Below, in pieces: positions 44,567-58,202 of a stretch of DNA of 64,000 nucleotides (its first letter is position 1; each line of letters begins with the position of its first letter). The translations under genes and the position numbers were made by a program. The stretch is from Pseudomonas kilonensis (GTDB lineage Bacteria > Pseudomonadota > Gammaproteobacteria > Pseudomonadales > Pseudomonadaceae), in the NCBI RefSeq assembly GCF_001269885.1, contig NZ_LHVH01000017.1, positions 868,001-932,000 on the forward strand. The letters are read 5' to 3'. Below the pieces are notes generated by a model. It worked only from the letters and a program-made list of their open reading frames with translations. It did no database searches and was not told where the DNA came from.

Positions 44567-44594
44567 GAACTTTTAGCCGTTGATTCGGTTCGGA
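44567..44594 (+). promoter_or_regulatory. Candidate AlgU (sigma-22) promoter for the glgE operon
   Basis: GAACTT at 44567-44572, 17 bases, then TCGGA at 44590-44594; the AlgU consensus is GAACTT, 16-17 bases, TCTGA. It is 82 bases before the glgE start. An osmotic/envelope-stress sigma factor would fit a trehalose-linked operon. One mismatch in the -10. Confidence 0.45.
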
Positions 44595-44675
44595 GTTTAA
44601 GTGAGTTTTTTCAGGGACCCGTTGGGCCTTTACCGCCACAAGCGCGTCCATGGGGCGTAAAAGGAGCGATGCTCG

Positions 44676-46673
44676 ATGACTGCCGAACACCCGACTGAAC
44701 TGGCCTGCAACCCGCATTTACCGCTGTCCCAAGCCTTGCTGTTGCCGCGTATCGCGATTGAAAACACCATGCCGGTGATCGACGCTGGGCAATTCGCCGC
44801 CAAGGCCGTGGCTGGGCAGGATGTGACAGTGACCAGCAAAGTCTTCGCCGATGGTCATGACAAGCTGGCCGTGCGCATTCGCTGGCGTGCGCTGCAGGAT
44901 GAAGTGTGGAACAGCGAGGTCATGAGTGACCTGGGCAACAACGGCTGGCAGGGCCAGTTCAACGTGCCGGAACAAGGCCGCTATGTGTTTTGTATCGAAG
45001 CCTGGATCGATCAGTTCGCCAGTTTTCGCTACGAGCTGGAAAAGAAATTCGGGGCAGGGGTGCCGATCAGCCTGGAATTGCAGGAAGGGCGCAACCAAGT
45101 GCAAATGGCCGTCGAGCGCAGCACCGGTGAGCTGAGCGAGCAACTGGCGGCCTTGCACCATGAGCTCTCCGGCCTGTTGCCGACCGAGCAGGTGGCGCTG
45201 TTCCTGGCACCGCGCAGTGCCGATCTGATGTCCCGGGCCGATCATCGCCCATACTTGAGCGTCAGCCCCGAGTATCCGCTGGATGTGGAGCGCCAGCTGG
45301 CCGAGTTTGCCAGCTGGTATGAGCTGTTTCCCCGCTCGATCACCGACGATCCCCAACGCCACGGCACTTTCAACGACGTGCATTCGCGCCTGGCGATGAT
45401 CCAGGACATGGGCTTCGACGTGCTGTACTTCCCGCCGATCCATCCCATCGGTCGCAGTTTCCGCAAAGGCCCGAACAATTCCCTCACCGCCGGTCCCGAC
45501 GACCCGGGCAGCCCGTATGCCATTGGCAGCGAGGAGGGCGGGCACGAGGCCATTCACCCGCAATTGGGCAGCCGCGAGGACTTCCGGCGCCTGGTGGCGG
45601 CGGCCGCTGACCACGGCCTGGAGATCGCCCTGGACTTCGCGATCCAGTGTTCCCAGGACCATCCTTGGCTCAAGCAGCACCCGGGCTGGTTCAGTTGGCG
45701 GCCGGACGGCACGATCAAATATGCGGAAAACCCGCCGAAGAAATACCAGGACATCGTCAACGTTGATTTCTATGCGGCCGATGCAATTCCCAGCCTGTGG
45801 GTGGAGCTGCGGGACATCGTGGTGGGCTGGGTCAAGGAAGGCGTGAAGATATTCCGCGTCGACAACCCTCACACCAAACCACTGCCGTTCTGGCAATGGC
45901 TGATCGCCGATGTGCGGGCGCACTACCCTGAAGTGATCTTCCTGGCTGAAGCGTTCACCACGCCGGCGATGATGGCGCGGCTGGGCAAGGTCGGTTACTC
46001 CCAGAGCTACACCTATTTCACCTGGCGCAACACCAAGGCTGAACTGGCGACCTACTTCAGTGAACTCAATGAATCGCCGTGGCGTGAATGCTACCGGCCG
46101 AATTTTTTCGTCAACACGCCAGACATCAACCCGGCCTTTCTCCATGAATCGGGGCGCGCTGGTTTTTTGATCCGTGCGGCCCTGGCAACCATGGGCTCGG
46201 GCCTGTGGGGCATGTATTCGGGTTTCGAACTGTGCGAATCGGCACCGGTGCCGGGCAAGGAGGAATACCTCGATTCGGAGAAATACGAGATCCGTCCCCG
46301 GGACTTCACCGCGCCGGGCAACATCGTTGCCGAGATCGCCCAGCTCAACCGCATCCGCCGGCAGAACCCCGCGCTGCATACCCACCTGGGCCTGAAAATC
46401 TACAACGCCTGGAACGACAACATTCTCTATTTCGGCAAGCGCACCGCCGACGGCAGCAATTTCATCCTGGTGGCGGTGAGCCTTGATCCGCACAACCCGC
46501 AGGAAGCCAGTTTCGAGTTGCCGCTCTGGGAGATGGGCCTGCCCGACGACGCCCAGACCCAGGGCGAGGATCTGATGAACGGACATCGCTGGAGCTGGTA
46601 CGGCAAGCACCAGTTCATGCGGATTGACCCGGCATACCAGCCGTTTGGGATTTGGCGGATCAGCGTGGCGTGA
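44676..46673 (+). CDS. glgE: Alpha-1,4-glucan:maltose-1-phosphate maltosyltransferase
   Basis: A 665-residue GH13 (subfamily 3) enzyme that adds maltose from maltose-1-phosphate to the growing alpha-1,4-glucan. The N-terminal 200 residues form the dimerising beta and helical domains. The barrel shows DVLYFPPIHPIGRSFRKGPN, the nucleophile D396 in FRVDNPHTKPLPFW and the acid/base E425 in IFLAEAF. The start is the ATG at 44676 after AAAGGAGCG. It is the first gene of glgE-treS-glgB, and a REP pair lies between it and treS. Confidence 0.95.
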   Translation: MTAEHPTELACNPHLPLSQALLLPRIAIENTMPVIDAGQFAAKAVAGQDVTVTSKVFADGHDKLAVRIRWRALQDEVWNSEVMSDLGNNGWQGQFNVPEQGRYVFCIEAWIDQFASFRYELEKKFGAGVPISLELQEGRNQVQMAVERSTGELSEQLAALHHELSGLLPTEQVALFLAPRSADLMSRADHRPYLSVSPEYPLDVERQLAEFASWYELFPRSITDDPQRHGTFNDVHSRLAMIQDMGFDVLYFPPIHPIGRSFRKGPNNSLTAGPDDPGSPYAIGSEEGGHEAIHPQLGSREDFRRLVAAAADHGLEIALDFAIQCSQDHPWLKQHPGWFSWRPDGTIKYAENPPKKYQDIVNVDFYAADAIPSLWVELRDIVVGWVKEGVKIFRVDNPHTKPLPFWQWLIADVRAHYPEVIFLAEAFTTPAMMARLGKVGYSQSYTYFTWRNTKAELATYFSELNESPWRECYRPNFFVNTPDINPAFLHESGRAGFLIRAALATMGSGLWGMYSGFELCESAPVPGKEEYLDSEKYEIRPRDFTAPGNIVAEIAQLNRIRRQNPALHTHLGLKIYNAWNDNILYFGKRTADGSNFILVAVSLDPHNPQEASFELPLWEMGLPDDAQTQGEDLMNGHRWSWYGKHQFMRIDPAYQPFGIWRISVA

Positions 46674-46677
46674 TGCT

Positions 46678-46764
46678 GTGGGAGCAAGGCTTGCCCGCGA
46701 TGAAGAGAACGCGGTCTCCCTGAGGAGTCGAGGTGCCTGCATCGCGAGCAAGCTTTGCTCCCAC
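46678..46764. repeat. REP palindrome pair inside the glgE-treS-glgB operon
   Basis: GTGGGAGCAAGGCTTGCCCG then GCGAGCAAGCTTTGCTCCCA, starting four bases after the glgE stop. A hairpin here may stabilise or tune the upstream part of the transcript. Confidence 0.85.
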
Positions 46765-46843
46765 TAAAGCGCAGGCCTCGCAACACAACAAGACCTCACA
46801 AGCCTGTATCCCGCGGCTTTATTGAATTCATCAGGAGTTGCAA

Positions 46844-50188
<3,345 letters not shown>

Positions 50189-50199
50189 TGGAGAGAATC

Positions 50200-52434
50200 A
50201 TGAGTGTCTCGAACAAAGAACCACAGGGGCAGGCCAAAGAGTCGTTGCTGCCGGCGCCCCATGACATCGACGCGCTGGTGCGCGCCGAACACCACGACCC
50301 GTTTTCCATCCTCGGGCCTCATGGCGACGACGCCGGCGGCCAGTTCATTCGCGCGTATCTGCCCGGAGCCCTGAGCGTGCATGTGCTGGCCCGCGATGGC
50401 GGCGAAGAGCTGGGGGAACTGCAACCCACCGCAACCCCGGGGCTGTTCGTCGGCCATTTCGACCGTGCCCAGGCGTACTTGCTGCGCACCCGTTGGGCCG
50501 GCGGCGAGCAGGTTGCCGAAGACCCCTACAGCTTCGGTCCGTTGCTGGGGGAGATGGACCTTTACCTGTTTGGCGAGGGCAATCACCGCGATCTCAGTTC
50601 CTGCCTCGGTGCGCAACTGACCACCGTCGATGGCATCGACGGCGTGCGGTTCGCGGTCTGGGCGCCGAATGCCCGGCGCGTTTCGGTGGTCGGGGATTTC
50701 AACGTCTGGGACGGGCGTCGGCATCCGATGCGCATCCGTTATCCGTCCGGCGTGTGGGAGATATTCGTCCCCAGGCTGGGTGCCGGTGAAGGTTACAAGT
50801 ATGAAATCCTCGGTGCCCACGGCATCCTGCCGCTCAAGGCCGACCCAGTGGCCCTGGCCACGCAGATGCCGCCAGACACGGCGTCGAGAGTCGCCTCACC
50901 CCTGAAGATCGAATGGCAGGACGACGAGTGGATGCAGCACCGTCGCGAGCGCCAGCTCCCGGGTGCGCCGCTGTCGATCTACGAATTGCACGCCGGCTCC
51001 TGGCAGTGCGAAATCGACGAGGCGGGGGAGGTGGCCCGGCAATACAACTGGCATGAAATGGCCGAGCGGCTGATTCCGTATGTCAAGGACCTGGGCTTCA
51101 CCCACATCGAGCTGATGCCGATCATGGAGCACCCGTTCGGCGGTTCCTGGGGCTATCAGCCGCTGTCGCAATTCGCGCCGACGGCACGCTTCGGCTCGCC
51201 AGACGATTTCGCGGCGTTCGTCAACGCCTGTCACCAGGCCAATATCGGCGTCATCCTCGACTGGGTACCGGCGCATTTTCCCACCGACACCCACGGCCTG
51301 GCCCAGTTCGACGGCACCGCGCTGTACGAATACGGCAACCCGCTGGAAGGCTTTCACCAGGATTGGGACACGCTGATCTACAACCTGGGCCGCACCGAAG
51401 TGCACGGCTTCATGCTGGCGTCGGCGCTGCACTGGCTCAAGCATTTCCACGTCGATGGCCTGCGGGTGGATGCCGTGGCCTCGATGTTGTACCGCGACTA
51501 TTCGCGCAAGGCCGGTGAGTGGGTGCCCAACCGCCACGGCGGACGGGAAAACCTCGAAGCCATCGATTTCCTGCGGCACCTCAACGATGTGGTGGCGCTG
51601 GAAACCCCCGGTGCGCTGGTCATCGCCGAAGAATCCACGGCGTGGCCAGGCGTCAGCCAGAGCACCCAGCAGGGCGGCCTGGGTTTTGCCTACAAGTGGA
51701 ACATGGGCTGGATGCACGATTCGCTGCACTACATCCAGCAAGACCCGGTGTACCGCGCCCATCACCACAACGAACTGAGTTTTGGCCTGGTGTATGCCTG
51801 GTCCGAGCGCTTCGTCCTGCCGATTTCCCATGACGAAGTGGTTCATGGCAAACGCTCGCTGATCGACAAGATGCCCGGTGACCGTTGGCAGAAATTCGCC
51901 AACCTGAGGGCCTACCTCAGCTTCATGTGGGGCCATCCCGGCAAGAAGCTGTTGTTCATGGGCTGTGAGTTCGGCCAATGGCGCGAGTGGAACCACGACC
52001 AGCAATTGGACTGGTACCTGCTGCAATACCCTGAGCACCGTGGCGTGCAGAAACTGGTGAGCGATCTGAACCGGCTGTATCGCGAAGAACCGGCGCTGCA
52101 TGACCAGGATGATGCGCCCCAGGGGTTCCAGTGGTTGATTGGTGACGATGCGCTCAACAGCGTCTACGCCTGGCTGCGCTGGAGCAAGGAGGGCCGGCCG
52201 GTGCTGGTGGTCGCCAACTTCACACCGGTGCCACGCGAGGCCTACCGGGTCGGCGTGCCGTTCGGCGGGCGCTGGGTCGAATTGCTCAACAGCGATGCCG
52301 ACACCTACGCCGGTTCCAACTATGGCAATGGCGGCGGGGCCTCCACCGAAGAAGTACCGAGCCATGGCCAGGCGCTGTCGCTGGAACTCAACTTGCCGCC
52401 GTTGGCGGTATTGATCCTGCGGCCGGAGGGTTAG
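50200..52434 (+). CDS. glgB: 1,4-alpha-glucan branching enzyme
   Basis: A 744-residue GH13 branching enzyme from the ATG at 50200 (GGAGAG precedes it; a GTG at 50188 overlapping the treS stop is less likely). An N-terminal extension and a CBM48 domain ([20 protein letters not shown]) precede the barrel. The catalytic residues are in [14 protein letters not shown] (nucleophile), [11 protein letters not shown] (acid/base) and [13 protein letters not shown]. It introduces alpha-1,6 branches into the glucan made by GlgE. Last gene of the operon, followed by a repeat palindrome. Confidence 0.95.
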   Translation: MSVSNKEPQGQAKESLLPAPHDIDALVRAEHHDPFSILGPHGDDAGGQFIRAYLPGALSVHVLARDGGEELGELQPTATPGLFVGHFDRAQAYLLRTRWAGGEQVAEDPYSFGPLLGEMDLYLFGEGNHRDLSSCLGAQLTTVDGIDGVRFAVWAPNARRVSVVGDFNVWDGRRHPMRIRYPSGVWEIFVPRLGAGEGYKYEILGAHGILPLKADPVALATQMPPDTASRVASPLKIEWQDDEWMQHRRERQLPGAPLSIYELHAGSWQCEIDEAGEVARQYNWHEMAERLIPYVKDLGFTHIELMPIMEHPFGGSWGYQPLSQFAPTARFGSPDDFAAFVNACHQANIGVILDWVPAHFPTDTHGLAQFDGTALYEYGNPLEGFHQDWDTLIYNLGRTEVHGFMLASALHWLKHFHVDGLRVDAVASMLYRDYSRKAGEWVPNRHGGRENLEAIDFLRHLNDVVALETPGALVIAEESTAWPGVSQSTQQGGLGFAYKWNMGWMHDSLHYIQQDPVYRAHHHNELSFGLVYAWSERFVLPISHDEVVHGKRSLIDKMPGDRWQKFANLRAYLSFMWGHPGKKLLFMGCEFGQWREWNHDQQLDWYLLQYPEHRGVQKLVSDLNRLYREEPALHDQDDAPQGFQWLIGDDALNSVYAWLRWSKEGRPVLVVANFTPVPREAYRVGVPFGGRWVELLNSDADTYAGSNYGNGGGASTEEVPSHGQALSLELNLPPLAVLILRPEG

Positions 52435-52457
52435 AAGGCTAAGCCTGGATGTCTGAT

Positions 52458-52560
52458 CGTTCCCACGCTCCGCGTGGGAATGCCTCCTGTGACGCTCTGC
52501 GTCACGCTATTGGAACGCGGAGCGTCCCTGGCTGCATTCCCACGCAGAGCGTGAGGAACG
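52458..52560. repeat. Palindromic repeat (CGTTCCCACGCTCCGCGTGG type)
   Basis: CGTTCCCACGCTCCGCGTGG at the left, TGACGCTCTGCGTCACGC inside, and CCCACGCAGAGCGTGAGGAA on the right. A fourth palindrome family, seen only once here, between convergent glgB and gudD. Confidence 0.85.
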
Positions 52561-52587
52561 ATCATTCGCAGGTCACTTCTGATCGAC

Positions 52588-53931
52588 TCAGCGAACCAGG
52601 CACGGCCGCTTGTTGTTGAACGTCCAACCCGGAATCAGGAACTGCATCGCCACCGCATCGTCCCGCGCGCCAAGGCCCATGCCCTTGTACAACTCATGGG
52701 CCTTGGCCAGTTGGTCGATGTCCAGCTCAATCCCCAGCCCCGGTTTTTTCGGCACCTGCACGCAGCCGCCCTGGATCTGCAACGGCGCCTTGGTCAGCCG
52801 CTGGCCGTCCTGCCAGATCCAATGGGTGTCGATGGCCGTGATGTCGCCCGGTGCGGCGGCGGCCACGTGGGTGAACATCGCCAGGGAAATGTCGAAGTGG
52901 TTGTTGGAGTGCGAACCCCAGGTCAGGCCCCATTCATTACACATCTGCGCCACCCGTACCGAGCCCTGCATGGTCCAGAAGTGCGGATCGGCCAGGGGAA
53001 TGTCCACGGACTGCAAGGTGATGGCGTGGCCCATCTCGCGCCAGTCGGTGGCGATCATGTTGGTGGCGGTCTTCAGGCCCGTGGCGCGGCGGAACTCGGC
53101 CATGACCTCGCGGCCCGAATAGCCATTCTCGGCACCGCAAGGGTCTTCGGCGTAGGCCAGCACCTTGTGCTGGTCGCGACACAAACGCACCGCTTCCTTG
53201 AGTGACCAGGCGCCGTTCGGGTCCAGGGTGATGCGTGCCTGGGGAAAGCGCTCGGCCAGCGCCGTGACCGCTTCGATCTCTGCGTCGCCTTGCAGCACGC
53301 CGCCCTTGAGCTTGAAGTCCTGGAAGCCATAGCGGGCGTGGGCGGCCTCGGCCAGGCGGACCACGGCGTCGGCGTCCAGGGCTTTTTCGTGGCGCACGCG
53401 AAACCAGTCGTTGTCGGCGTCCGGTTCGCTGCGGTAGGGCAGGTCGGTCTGCTGGCGATCGCCGACGTAAAACAGATAGCCGAGCATCTTCACTTCATCG
53501 CGTTGCTGGCCTTCGCCAAGCAGCGCCGCGACCGGTACGTCCAGGTGTTGGCCGAGCAGGTCCAGCAGTGCCGCTTCCAGGCCGGTCACCGCGTGGATGG
53601 TGATGCGCAGGTCGAAAGTCTGCAGGCCACGGCCGCCGGCATCGCGGTCGGCAAAGGCGTGGCGCACCGTGTTGAGGATCTTCTGGTACGTGCCGATGGG
53701 GCTGCCGACCACCAGCGAGCGGGCATCTTCGAGGGTCTGGCGAATGCGCTCGCCACCGGGTACCTCGCCCACGCCGGTGTGGCCGGCGTTGTCCTTGAGG
53801 ATGACGATGTTGCGGGTGAAGAACGGGCCATGGGCGCCGCTGAGGTTCAGCAACATGCCGTCATGGCCGGCCACGGGCACGATCTGCATGCTGGTGATGA
53901 TCGGGGCTTTGCTGGTTTCTGGGGTGCTCAT
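52588..53931 (-). CDS. gudD: Glucarate dehydratase
   Basis: A 447-residue enolase-superfamily enzyme that dehydrates D-glucarate (and L-idarate) to 5-keto-4-deoxy-D-glucarate. Visible landmarks are the proton-shuttle lysine in [14 protein letters not shown], the metal ligands in [25 protein letters not shown] and [12 protein letters not shown], and the catalytic histidine in [13 protein letters not shown]. The N-terminal [20 protein letters not shown] is typical of GudD. It is the second gene after the transporter on the same strand. Confidence 0.95.
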   Translation of the reverse strand: MSTPETSKAPIITSMQIVPVAGHDGMLLNLSGAHGPFFTRNIVILKDNAGHTGVGEVPGGERIRQTLEDARSLVVGSPIGTYQKILNTVRHAFADRDAGGRGLQTFDLRITIHAVTGLEAALLDLLGQHLDVPVAALLGEGQQRDEVKMLGYLFYVGDRQQTDLPYRSEPDADNDWFRVRHEKALDADAVVRLAEAAHARYGFQDFKLKGGVLQGDAEIEAVTALAERFPQARITLDPNGAWSLKEAVRLCRDQHKVLAYAEDPCGAENGYSGREVMAEFRRATGLKTATNMIATDWREMGHAITLQSVDIPLADPHFWTMQGSVRVAQMCNEWGLTWGSHSNNHFDISLAMFTHVAAAAPGDITAIDTHWIWQDGQRLTKAPLQIQGGCVQVPKKPGLGIELDIDQLAKAHELYKGMGLGARDDAVAMQFLIPGWTFNNKRPCLVR

Positions 53932-53959
53932 CTGTACTTATCCTTGAACAATCGAATGA

Positions 53960-55306
53960 TCAGACGTGGCTGGCGGCCGGGTCGGCTGGAGTTGTCACGG
54001 CTTTGGGCTTGGGCGTGTTGCGTGCGGCAAACACGATGATCGCGGCAATGATCGAGGTGGCCGCCAGGCCATAGAGGCCGCCCTGGATCGAGCCGGTGTG
54101 CTGTTCCAGCAGGCCGAACGTGGTCGGGGCAACGAACCCACCGAGGTTGCCCACCGAGTTGACCAGGGCAATCACCCCGGCGGCGATCCGGGCGTCCAGG
54201 TAAGCCTGGGGAATTGGCCAGAACAGCGACGACGCCGACTTGAAACCCAGGGCCGCGAAACAAATGGCGACGAAGGCGAAGATCGGTCCGCCGGTGGTGG
54301 ACATGAACATCCCGGCTGCCGCGATCAACAGGGCCGTGGCGACCCAGGCCTGCTGGAATTTCCACTTGGCCGACAACGAGGCGAAGGCGTACATGCCGAC
54401 GATCGACAGCAACCACGGGATCGAGTTGAACAGCCCGACCTGGATGTCGCTCAGTTCGCCCATTTTCTTGATGATGCTCGGCAGCCAGAACGTGGCGGCA
54501 TAGATCGTCAATTGGATGAAGAAGTAGATCAGGCAAAACAGGAGGATCTGGCGGTCCTTGAGCAGCTGGCCGATGGACAGTTTGATCGGCGAAGCAGCTT
54601 CCCGTGCGCGCTGTTCATCGTCGATGGTCTGGACCAGCACATCTTGTTCTTCGCGGCTCAACCATTTGGCGTCGTGGGGCTTGGAGTCCAGCCAGAACCA
54701 GACGAAGACGCACAGGCAGACGGAAAACATCCCTTCGATGAAGTACATCCACTGCCAGCCGTGCATGCCCAGGCCGTTGATTTGCAGCAGCAACCCCGAC
54801 AGCGGGCCGGAGATCAGCGACGCGATGGCCGAACCGCTGAGGAAGATGGCGATGGCTTTGCCGCGTTCGACACCCGGCAGCCAGCGGGTGAAGTAGTAGA
54901 TCACCCCAGGGAAGAAACCGGCTTCGGCCACGCCCAGCAGGAAGCGCAGGATGTAGAAGTGGGTTTCGTTCTGGATGAAGGCCATGCAGGCGGCCACCAG
55001 GCCCCAGGTGAGCATGATGCGGGTCAGCCAGATGCGCGCGCCGATTCGTTGCAAGAGGATGTTGGACGGGACTTCGAACAGCGCATAGCCGATGAAGAAC
55101 AGGCCGGCACCAAAGCCATAGGCCGCGGCACCGATGCCCAGGTCGTGCTCCATATGGGCACGCACGAAGCCGATGTTCACACGGTCGATGTAATTGACGA
55201 TAAACATGATGACGAACAGCGGCAGGATGTGGCGCTTGACCTTGGCAATGGCCGACAGCAGCACCGGATCCGCTCCGGCATTCGCCTTGAGGCTGGATGT
55301 GTTCAC
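53960..55306 (-). CDS. gudP: MFS transporter, glucarate/galactarate type
   Basis: About 448 residues from the GTG at 55306, which follows GGGAGAAAA; a GTG at 55321 would add five residues. It is a 12-helix anion:cation symporter of the major facilitator superfamily: FVNYIDRVNIGFVRAHMEHD is the conserved loop after helix 1, and the GARIWLTRIMLTWG and GVIYYFTRWLP blocks mark the hexuronate/glucarate branch. It is 28 bp upstream of gudD and should import glucarate for it. Expression is probably controlled by the divergent GntR-type gene. Confidence 0.9.
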   Translation of the reverse strand: MNTSSLKANAGADPVLLSAIAKVKRHILPLFVIMFIVNYIDRVNIGFVRAHMEHDLGIGAAAYGFGAGLFFIGYALFEVPSNILLQRIGARIWLTRIMLTWGLVAACMAFIQNETHFYILRFLLGVAEAGFFPGVIYYFTRWLPGVERGKAIAIFLSGSAIASLISGPLSGLLLQINGLGMHGWQWMYFIEGMFSVCLCVFVWFWLDSKPHDAKWLSREEQDVLVQTIDDEQRAREAASPIKLSIGQLLKDRQILLFCLIYFFIQLTIYAATFWLPSIIKKMGELSDIQVGLFNSIPWLLSIVGMYAFASLSAKWKFQQAWVATALLIAAAGMFMSTTGGPIFAFVAICFAALGFKSASSLFWPIPQAYLDARIAAGVIALVNSVGNLGGFVAPTTFGLLEQHTGSIQGGLYGLAATSIIAAIIVFAARNTPKPKAVTTPADPAASHV

Positions 55307-55555
55307 TGGTTTTTCTCCCACTCGTTATTTTTATGCGGGGCATCGTGCAGGTGCCGATGTTGATAGACATCATACAACTTGATTTTTTTGAGTGACAAGA
55401 CATTTTTTAGCGCGACTGGATGGGCGGTTGGACTTGTTGGTGCCGTATTTATTAGGTGATGTTGAGGTTTTTGATTGTGCGCAGGGGGTGCGGTGCGGTA
55501 GGGGTCGAGGTTTTTTTGGCGTTGATTTTCGAAGTTAATCGCCAGATATAGTGTG

Positions 55556-55566
55556 TTGTCATACAA
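55556..55566. promoter_or_regulatory. Candidate FadR-type operator
   Basis: TTGTCATACAA fits the GntR/FadR pattern TNGTNNNACNA. It is 78 bp before the regulator start. A related TCATACAACTT at 55370-55380 lies close to the gudP start. Both are in the 322-bp divergent spacer, which holds no gene. Confidence 0.5.
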
Positions 55567-55643
55567 GTTTGGCGTTCTGTAATGCTCACTCTCAAGCCTG
55601 CCGGTGGTAGGATCGATCAGCCTGTTTTCGAGGAACCCTGGCG

Positions 55644-56357
55644 ATGCCGCAAGACACCGAAGCACCCCTGCGCAAGCGTACCCACAACCTGGCCCATGAC
55701 CTGGTGGCGAAGCTGAGCCAGAGCATCTTGTTGGGGCAGTTGAAACCCGGGGAAAAACTGCCATCGGAAGGTGCCATCGTTCGCGAGCATGGCGTCAGCC
55801 GGACGGTGGTACGCGAGGCGATTTCCAAGTTGCAGGCTTCGGGGCTGGTGGAGACCCGCCACGGCATCGGCACCTTTGTGCTGGCGCAAACCGGCGAGCC
55901 GGGGTTGCGGCTCAATGTCGACACTGCGGCGGGTGTGCGGGCAATCCTGGAGTTGCGCCTGGGCCTGGAAACCCAGGCGGTGGCCTTGGCGGCCCAGCGT
56001 CGCAGCGAACACCAGTTGCAGCAGATGCGCCAGGCGCTGGATGACTATCAGCGTTTGTCCAGCAACAACGACAGCTGTGTCGAGGCCGACCGGCGCTTCC
56101 ATCTGCTCATCGCCGAGGCCACGGACAATGCCTGTTTTGTCGAAATCATGCAGCACCTGGGCAGTGCGATGATCCCCAGGACCCGAGTGAACGTGGCTGA
56201 ACGCGGCCAGGCCGACCTGGGCAAGCTGGCACAACTGGCCAACCTCGAGCATGAGGCGATCTTCAACGCCATCAAACGCCAGGATCCGGACGCCGCCCGC
56301 GCCGCCATGTGGCTGCACCTGACCAACAGCCGTGACCGGTTTGGCGCAGGTTCCTGA
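55644..56357 (+). CDS. FadR/GntR family regulator with FCD domain
   Basis: A 237-residue repressor-type protein. The N-terminal winged helix reads KPGEKLPSEGAIVREHGVSR and TVVREAISKLQASGLV; the C-terminal FCD domain shows DRRFHLLIAEATDN with metal-ligand histidines at RTRVN...NLEHEAIFNAI. A GAGGAA site precedes the ATG. It is divergent from gudP-gudD, so it is the likely sugar-acid-responsive regulator of that operon. Confidence 0.9.
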   Translation: MPQDTEAPLRKRTHNLAHDLVAKLSQSILLGQLKPGEKLPSEGAIVREHGVSRTVVREAISKLQASGLVETRHGIGTFVLAQTGEPGLRLNVDTAAGVRAILELRLGLETQAVALAAQRRSEHQLQQMRQALDDYQRLSSNNDSCVEADRRFHLLIAEATDNACFVEIMQHLGSAMIPRTRVNVAERGQADLGKLAQLANLEHEAIFNAIKRQDPDAARAAMWLHLTNSRDRFGAGS

Positions 56358-56371
56358 CGGCTCATCGTCGC

Positions 56372-56887
56372 CTGACCCACCGCCATCGCGAGCAAGCTCG
56401 CTCCCACAGTGGATCTGTGGCGGCAGCGGATCTGTGAACACCCAGGCCCTCCTGTGGGAGCGAGCCTGCTCGCGAAGGGGCCTGCACATTCAGCATCACT
56501 GCAAACTGACCCACCGCCATCGCGAGCAGGCTCGCTCCCACAGTGGATCTGTGGCGGCAGCGGATCTGTGAACACCCAGGCCCTCCTGTGGGAGCGAGCC
56601 TGCTCGCGAAGGGGCCTGCACATCCAACATCACTGCAAGCTGACCCACCGCCATCGCGAGCAAGCCCGCTCCCACAATGGATCTGTGGCGGGCAGCGGAT
56701 CTGTGAACACCCAGGCCCTCCTGTGGGAGCGAGCCTGCTCGCGAAGGGGCCTGCACATTCAGCATCACTGCAAACTGACCCACCGCCATCGCGAGCAGGC
56801 TCGCTCCCACAATGGATCTGTGGCGGGCAGCGGATCTGTGAACACCCAGGCCCTCCTGTGGGAGCGAGCCTGCTCGCGAAGGGGCCG
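56372..56887. repeat. Tandem array of four REP-containing units, about 134 bp each
   Basis: Units begin at 56372, 56506, 56640 and 56775 (periods 134, 134 and 135 bp). Each contains CGCGAGCAGGCTCGCTCCCA or a close variant, then GGATCTGTGAACACCCAGGC and GTGGGAGCGAGCCTGCTCGC. Copies 3 and 4 share an extra G (GGCGGGCAG). Unrelated in the spacer sequence to the array at 6065. No gene lies in the region. Confidence 0.92.
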
Positions 56888-56913
56888 GTAGGGCGTGCTC
56901 AAAACCAGCAGGC

Positions 56914-56946
56914 AAAAAAAACCGGCGCAACCGAGGTTGCGCCGGT
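56914..56946 (-). terminator. Intrinsic terminator of the thiolase operon
   Basis: Perfect 12-bp stem ACCGGCGCAACC, GA loop, GGTTGCGCCGGT, followed on the minus strand by about seven T. It is 64 bases after the thiolase stop. Confidence 0.9.
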
Positions 56947-57009
56947 GGTGGTGCCAGTGGCTGCGCGGATATTCGTGGGTCCGCGCAACCACCGTTGAAC
57001 TTGTGTCGG

Positions 57010-58191
57010 TTATGCCCGTTCCAGCGCCAGGGCCACGCCTTGGCCGCCGCCGATGCACAGTGTCGCGAGGCCTTTCTTGGCGTCGCGCTTGATCATTTCA
57101 TGCAGCAGCGACACCAGGACTCGGCACCCCGATGCGCCGATAGGGTGGCCCAGGGCGATGGCGCCGCCGTTGACGTTGACCTTGTCCATGTCCCATTTCA
57201 ATTCCCGGGCCACGGCCAGCGATTGGGCGGCGAAGGCTTCGTTGGCTTCGACCAGGTCCAGTTGATCCAGCGACCAGCCGGCCTTGTCCAGGCAGCGGCG
57301 GGTGGCCGAGACCGGGCCAATGCCCATGATGGCCGGGTCGACGCCGGCATTGGCGTAGGCACTGATTTTCGCCAGCACGGGCAGGCCCAGGGCCTTGGCT
57401 TTTTCCGCGCTCATCAGGATCACGGCGGCGGCGCCATCGTTGAGCGAGGACGCATTGCCCGCGGTGACGCTGCCGTCCTTCTTGAAGGCAGGCTTGAGCT
57501 TGCCCAGGGATTCGGCGGTGGTACCGGCGCGCGGCTGCTCGTCGGTGGCGAACGCCACCGGATCGCCTTTGCGCTGGGGAATCAGGATCGGCGTGATCTC
57601 ATCGGCGAACCGACCGCCCTCGATGGCGGCGACGGCCTTCTGTTGGGACGCGGCAGCGAAAGCGTCCTGCTCCTCGCGGCTGATGCCGTACTTGTCCACC
57701 AGGTTCTCGGCGGTGATGCCCATGTGGTAATCGTTGAAGGCGTCCCACAGGCCGTCGGTGATCATGCTGTCGATCATCTTCGCGTGGCCCATGCGCAGGC
57801 CGGTGCGGGCGGCCGGCAACACGTACGGGGCCAGGCTCATGTTCTCCATGCCGCCGGCGATGATGACGTCGGCGTCGCCACAGCGGATCGCCTGGGCGCC
57901 CAGGTGCAATGCCTTGAGCCCCGAGCCGCAGACCTTGTTCAGGGTCAGCGCCGGCACCGCATGAGGCAGGCCGGCCAGAATCGCCGCCTGGCGAGCCGGG
58001 TTTTGCCCGGATCCTGCGGTCAGCACCTGGCCAAGAATCACTTCATCGACCTGTTCGCCCGACAAACCGGTCTGTTCCAGCAGGCGACGAATCACCGCGG
58101 CACCGAGTTCCGGCGCGGGAATGGCAGCCAGCGAACCCTGGAAACTGCCAATGGCGGTACGGGTAGCGGCGACAATCACGACTTCTTGCAT
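57010..58191 (-). CDS. Acetyl-CoA acetyltransferase (thiolase)
   Basis: A 393-residue thiolase from the ATG at 58191. The acylation cysteine is in [17 protein letters not shown], the second histidine in [15 protein letters not shown] and the proton-relay cysteine in [14 protein letters not shown]. It cleaves acetoacetyl-CoA to two acetyl-CoA or runs in reverse. With the upstream CoA-transferase subunits it makes a complete acetoacetate degradation module (atoB-like with the atoD/atoA-like pair). The genes run CoA-transferase A, B, thiolase. Confidence 0.93.
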   Translation of the reverse strand: MQEVVIVAATRTAIGSFQGSLAAIPAPELGAAVIRRLLEQTGLSGEQVDEVILGQVLTAGSGQNPARQAAILAGLPHAVPALTLNKVCGSGLKALHLGAQAIRCGDADVIIAGGMENMSLAPYVLPAARTGLRMGHAKMIDSMITDGLWDAFNDYHMGITAENLVDKYGISREEQDAFAAASQQKAVAAIEGGRFADEITPILIPQRKGDPVAFATDEQPRAGTTAESLGKLKPAFKKDGSVTAGNASSLNDGAAAVILMSAEKAKALGLPVLAKISAYANAGVDPAIMGIGPVSATRRCLDKAGWSLDQLDLVEANEAFAAQSLAVARELKWDMDKVNVNGGAIALGHPIGASGCRVLVSLLHEMIKRDAKKGLATLCIGGGQGVALALERA

Positions 58192-58202
58192 CGAATCTCT
58201 CC

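Noticed and set aside
44718..46751. A 677-codon minus-strand frame opposite glgE
   Set aside because: Opposite an intact glgE with all catalytic residues; runs out into the REP and has no ribosome site.
56409..56998. Repetitive ORFs through the second REP array
   Set aside because: Same reason: translations of the 134-bp repeats in several frames, without start signals.
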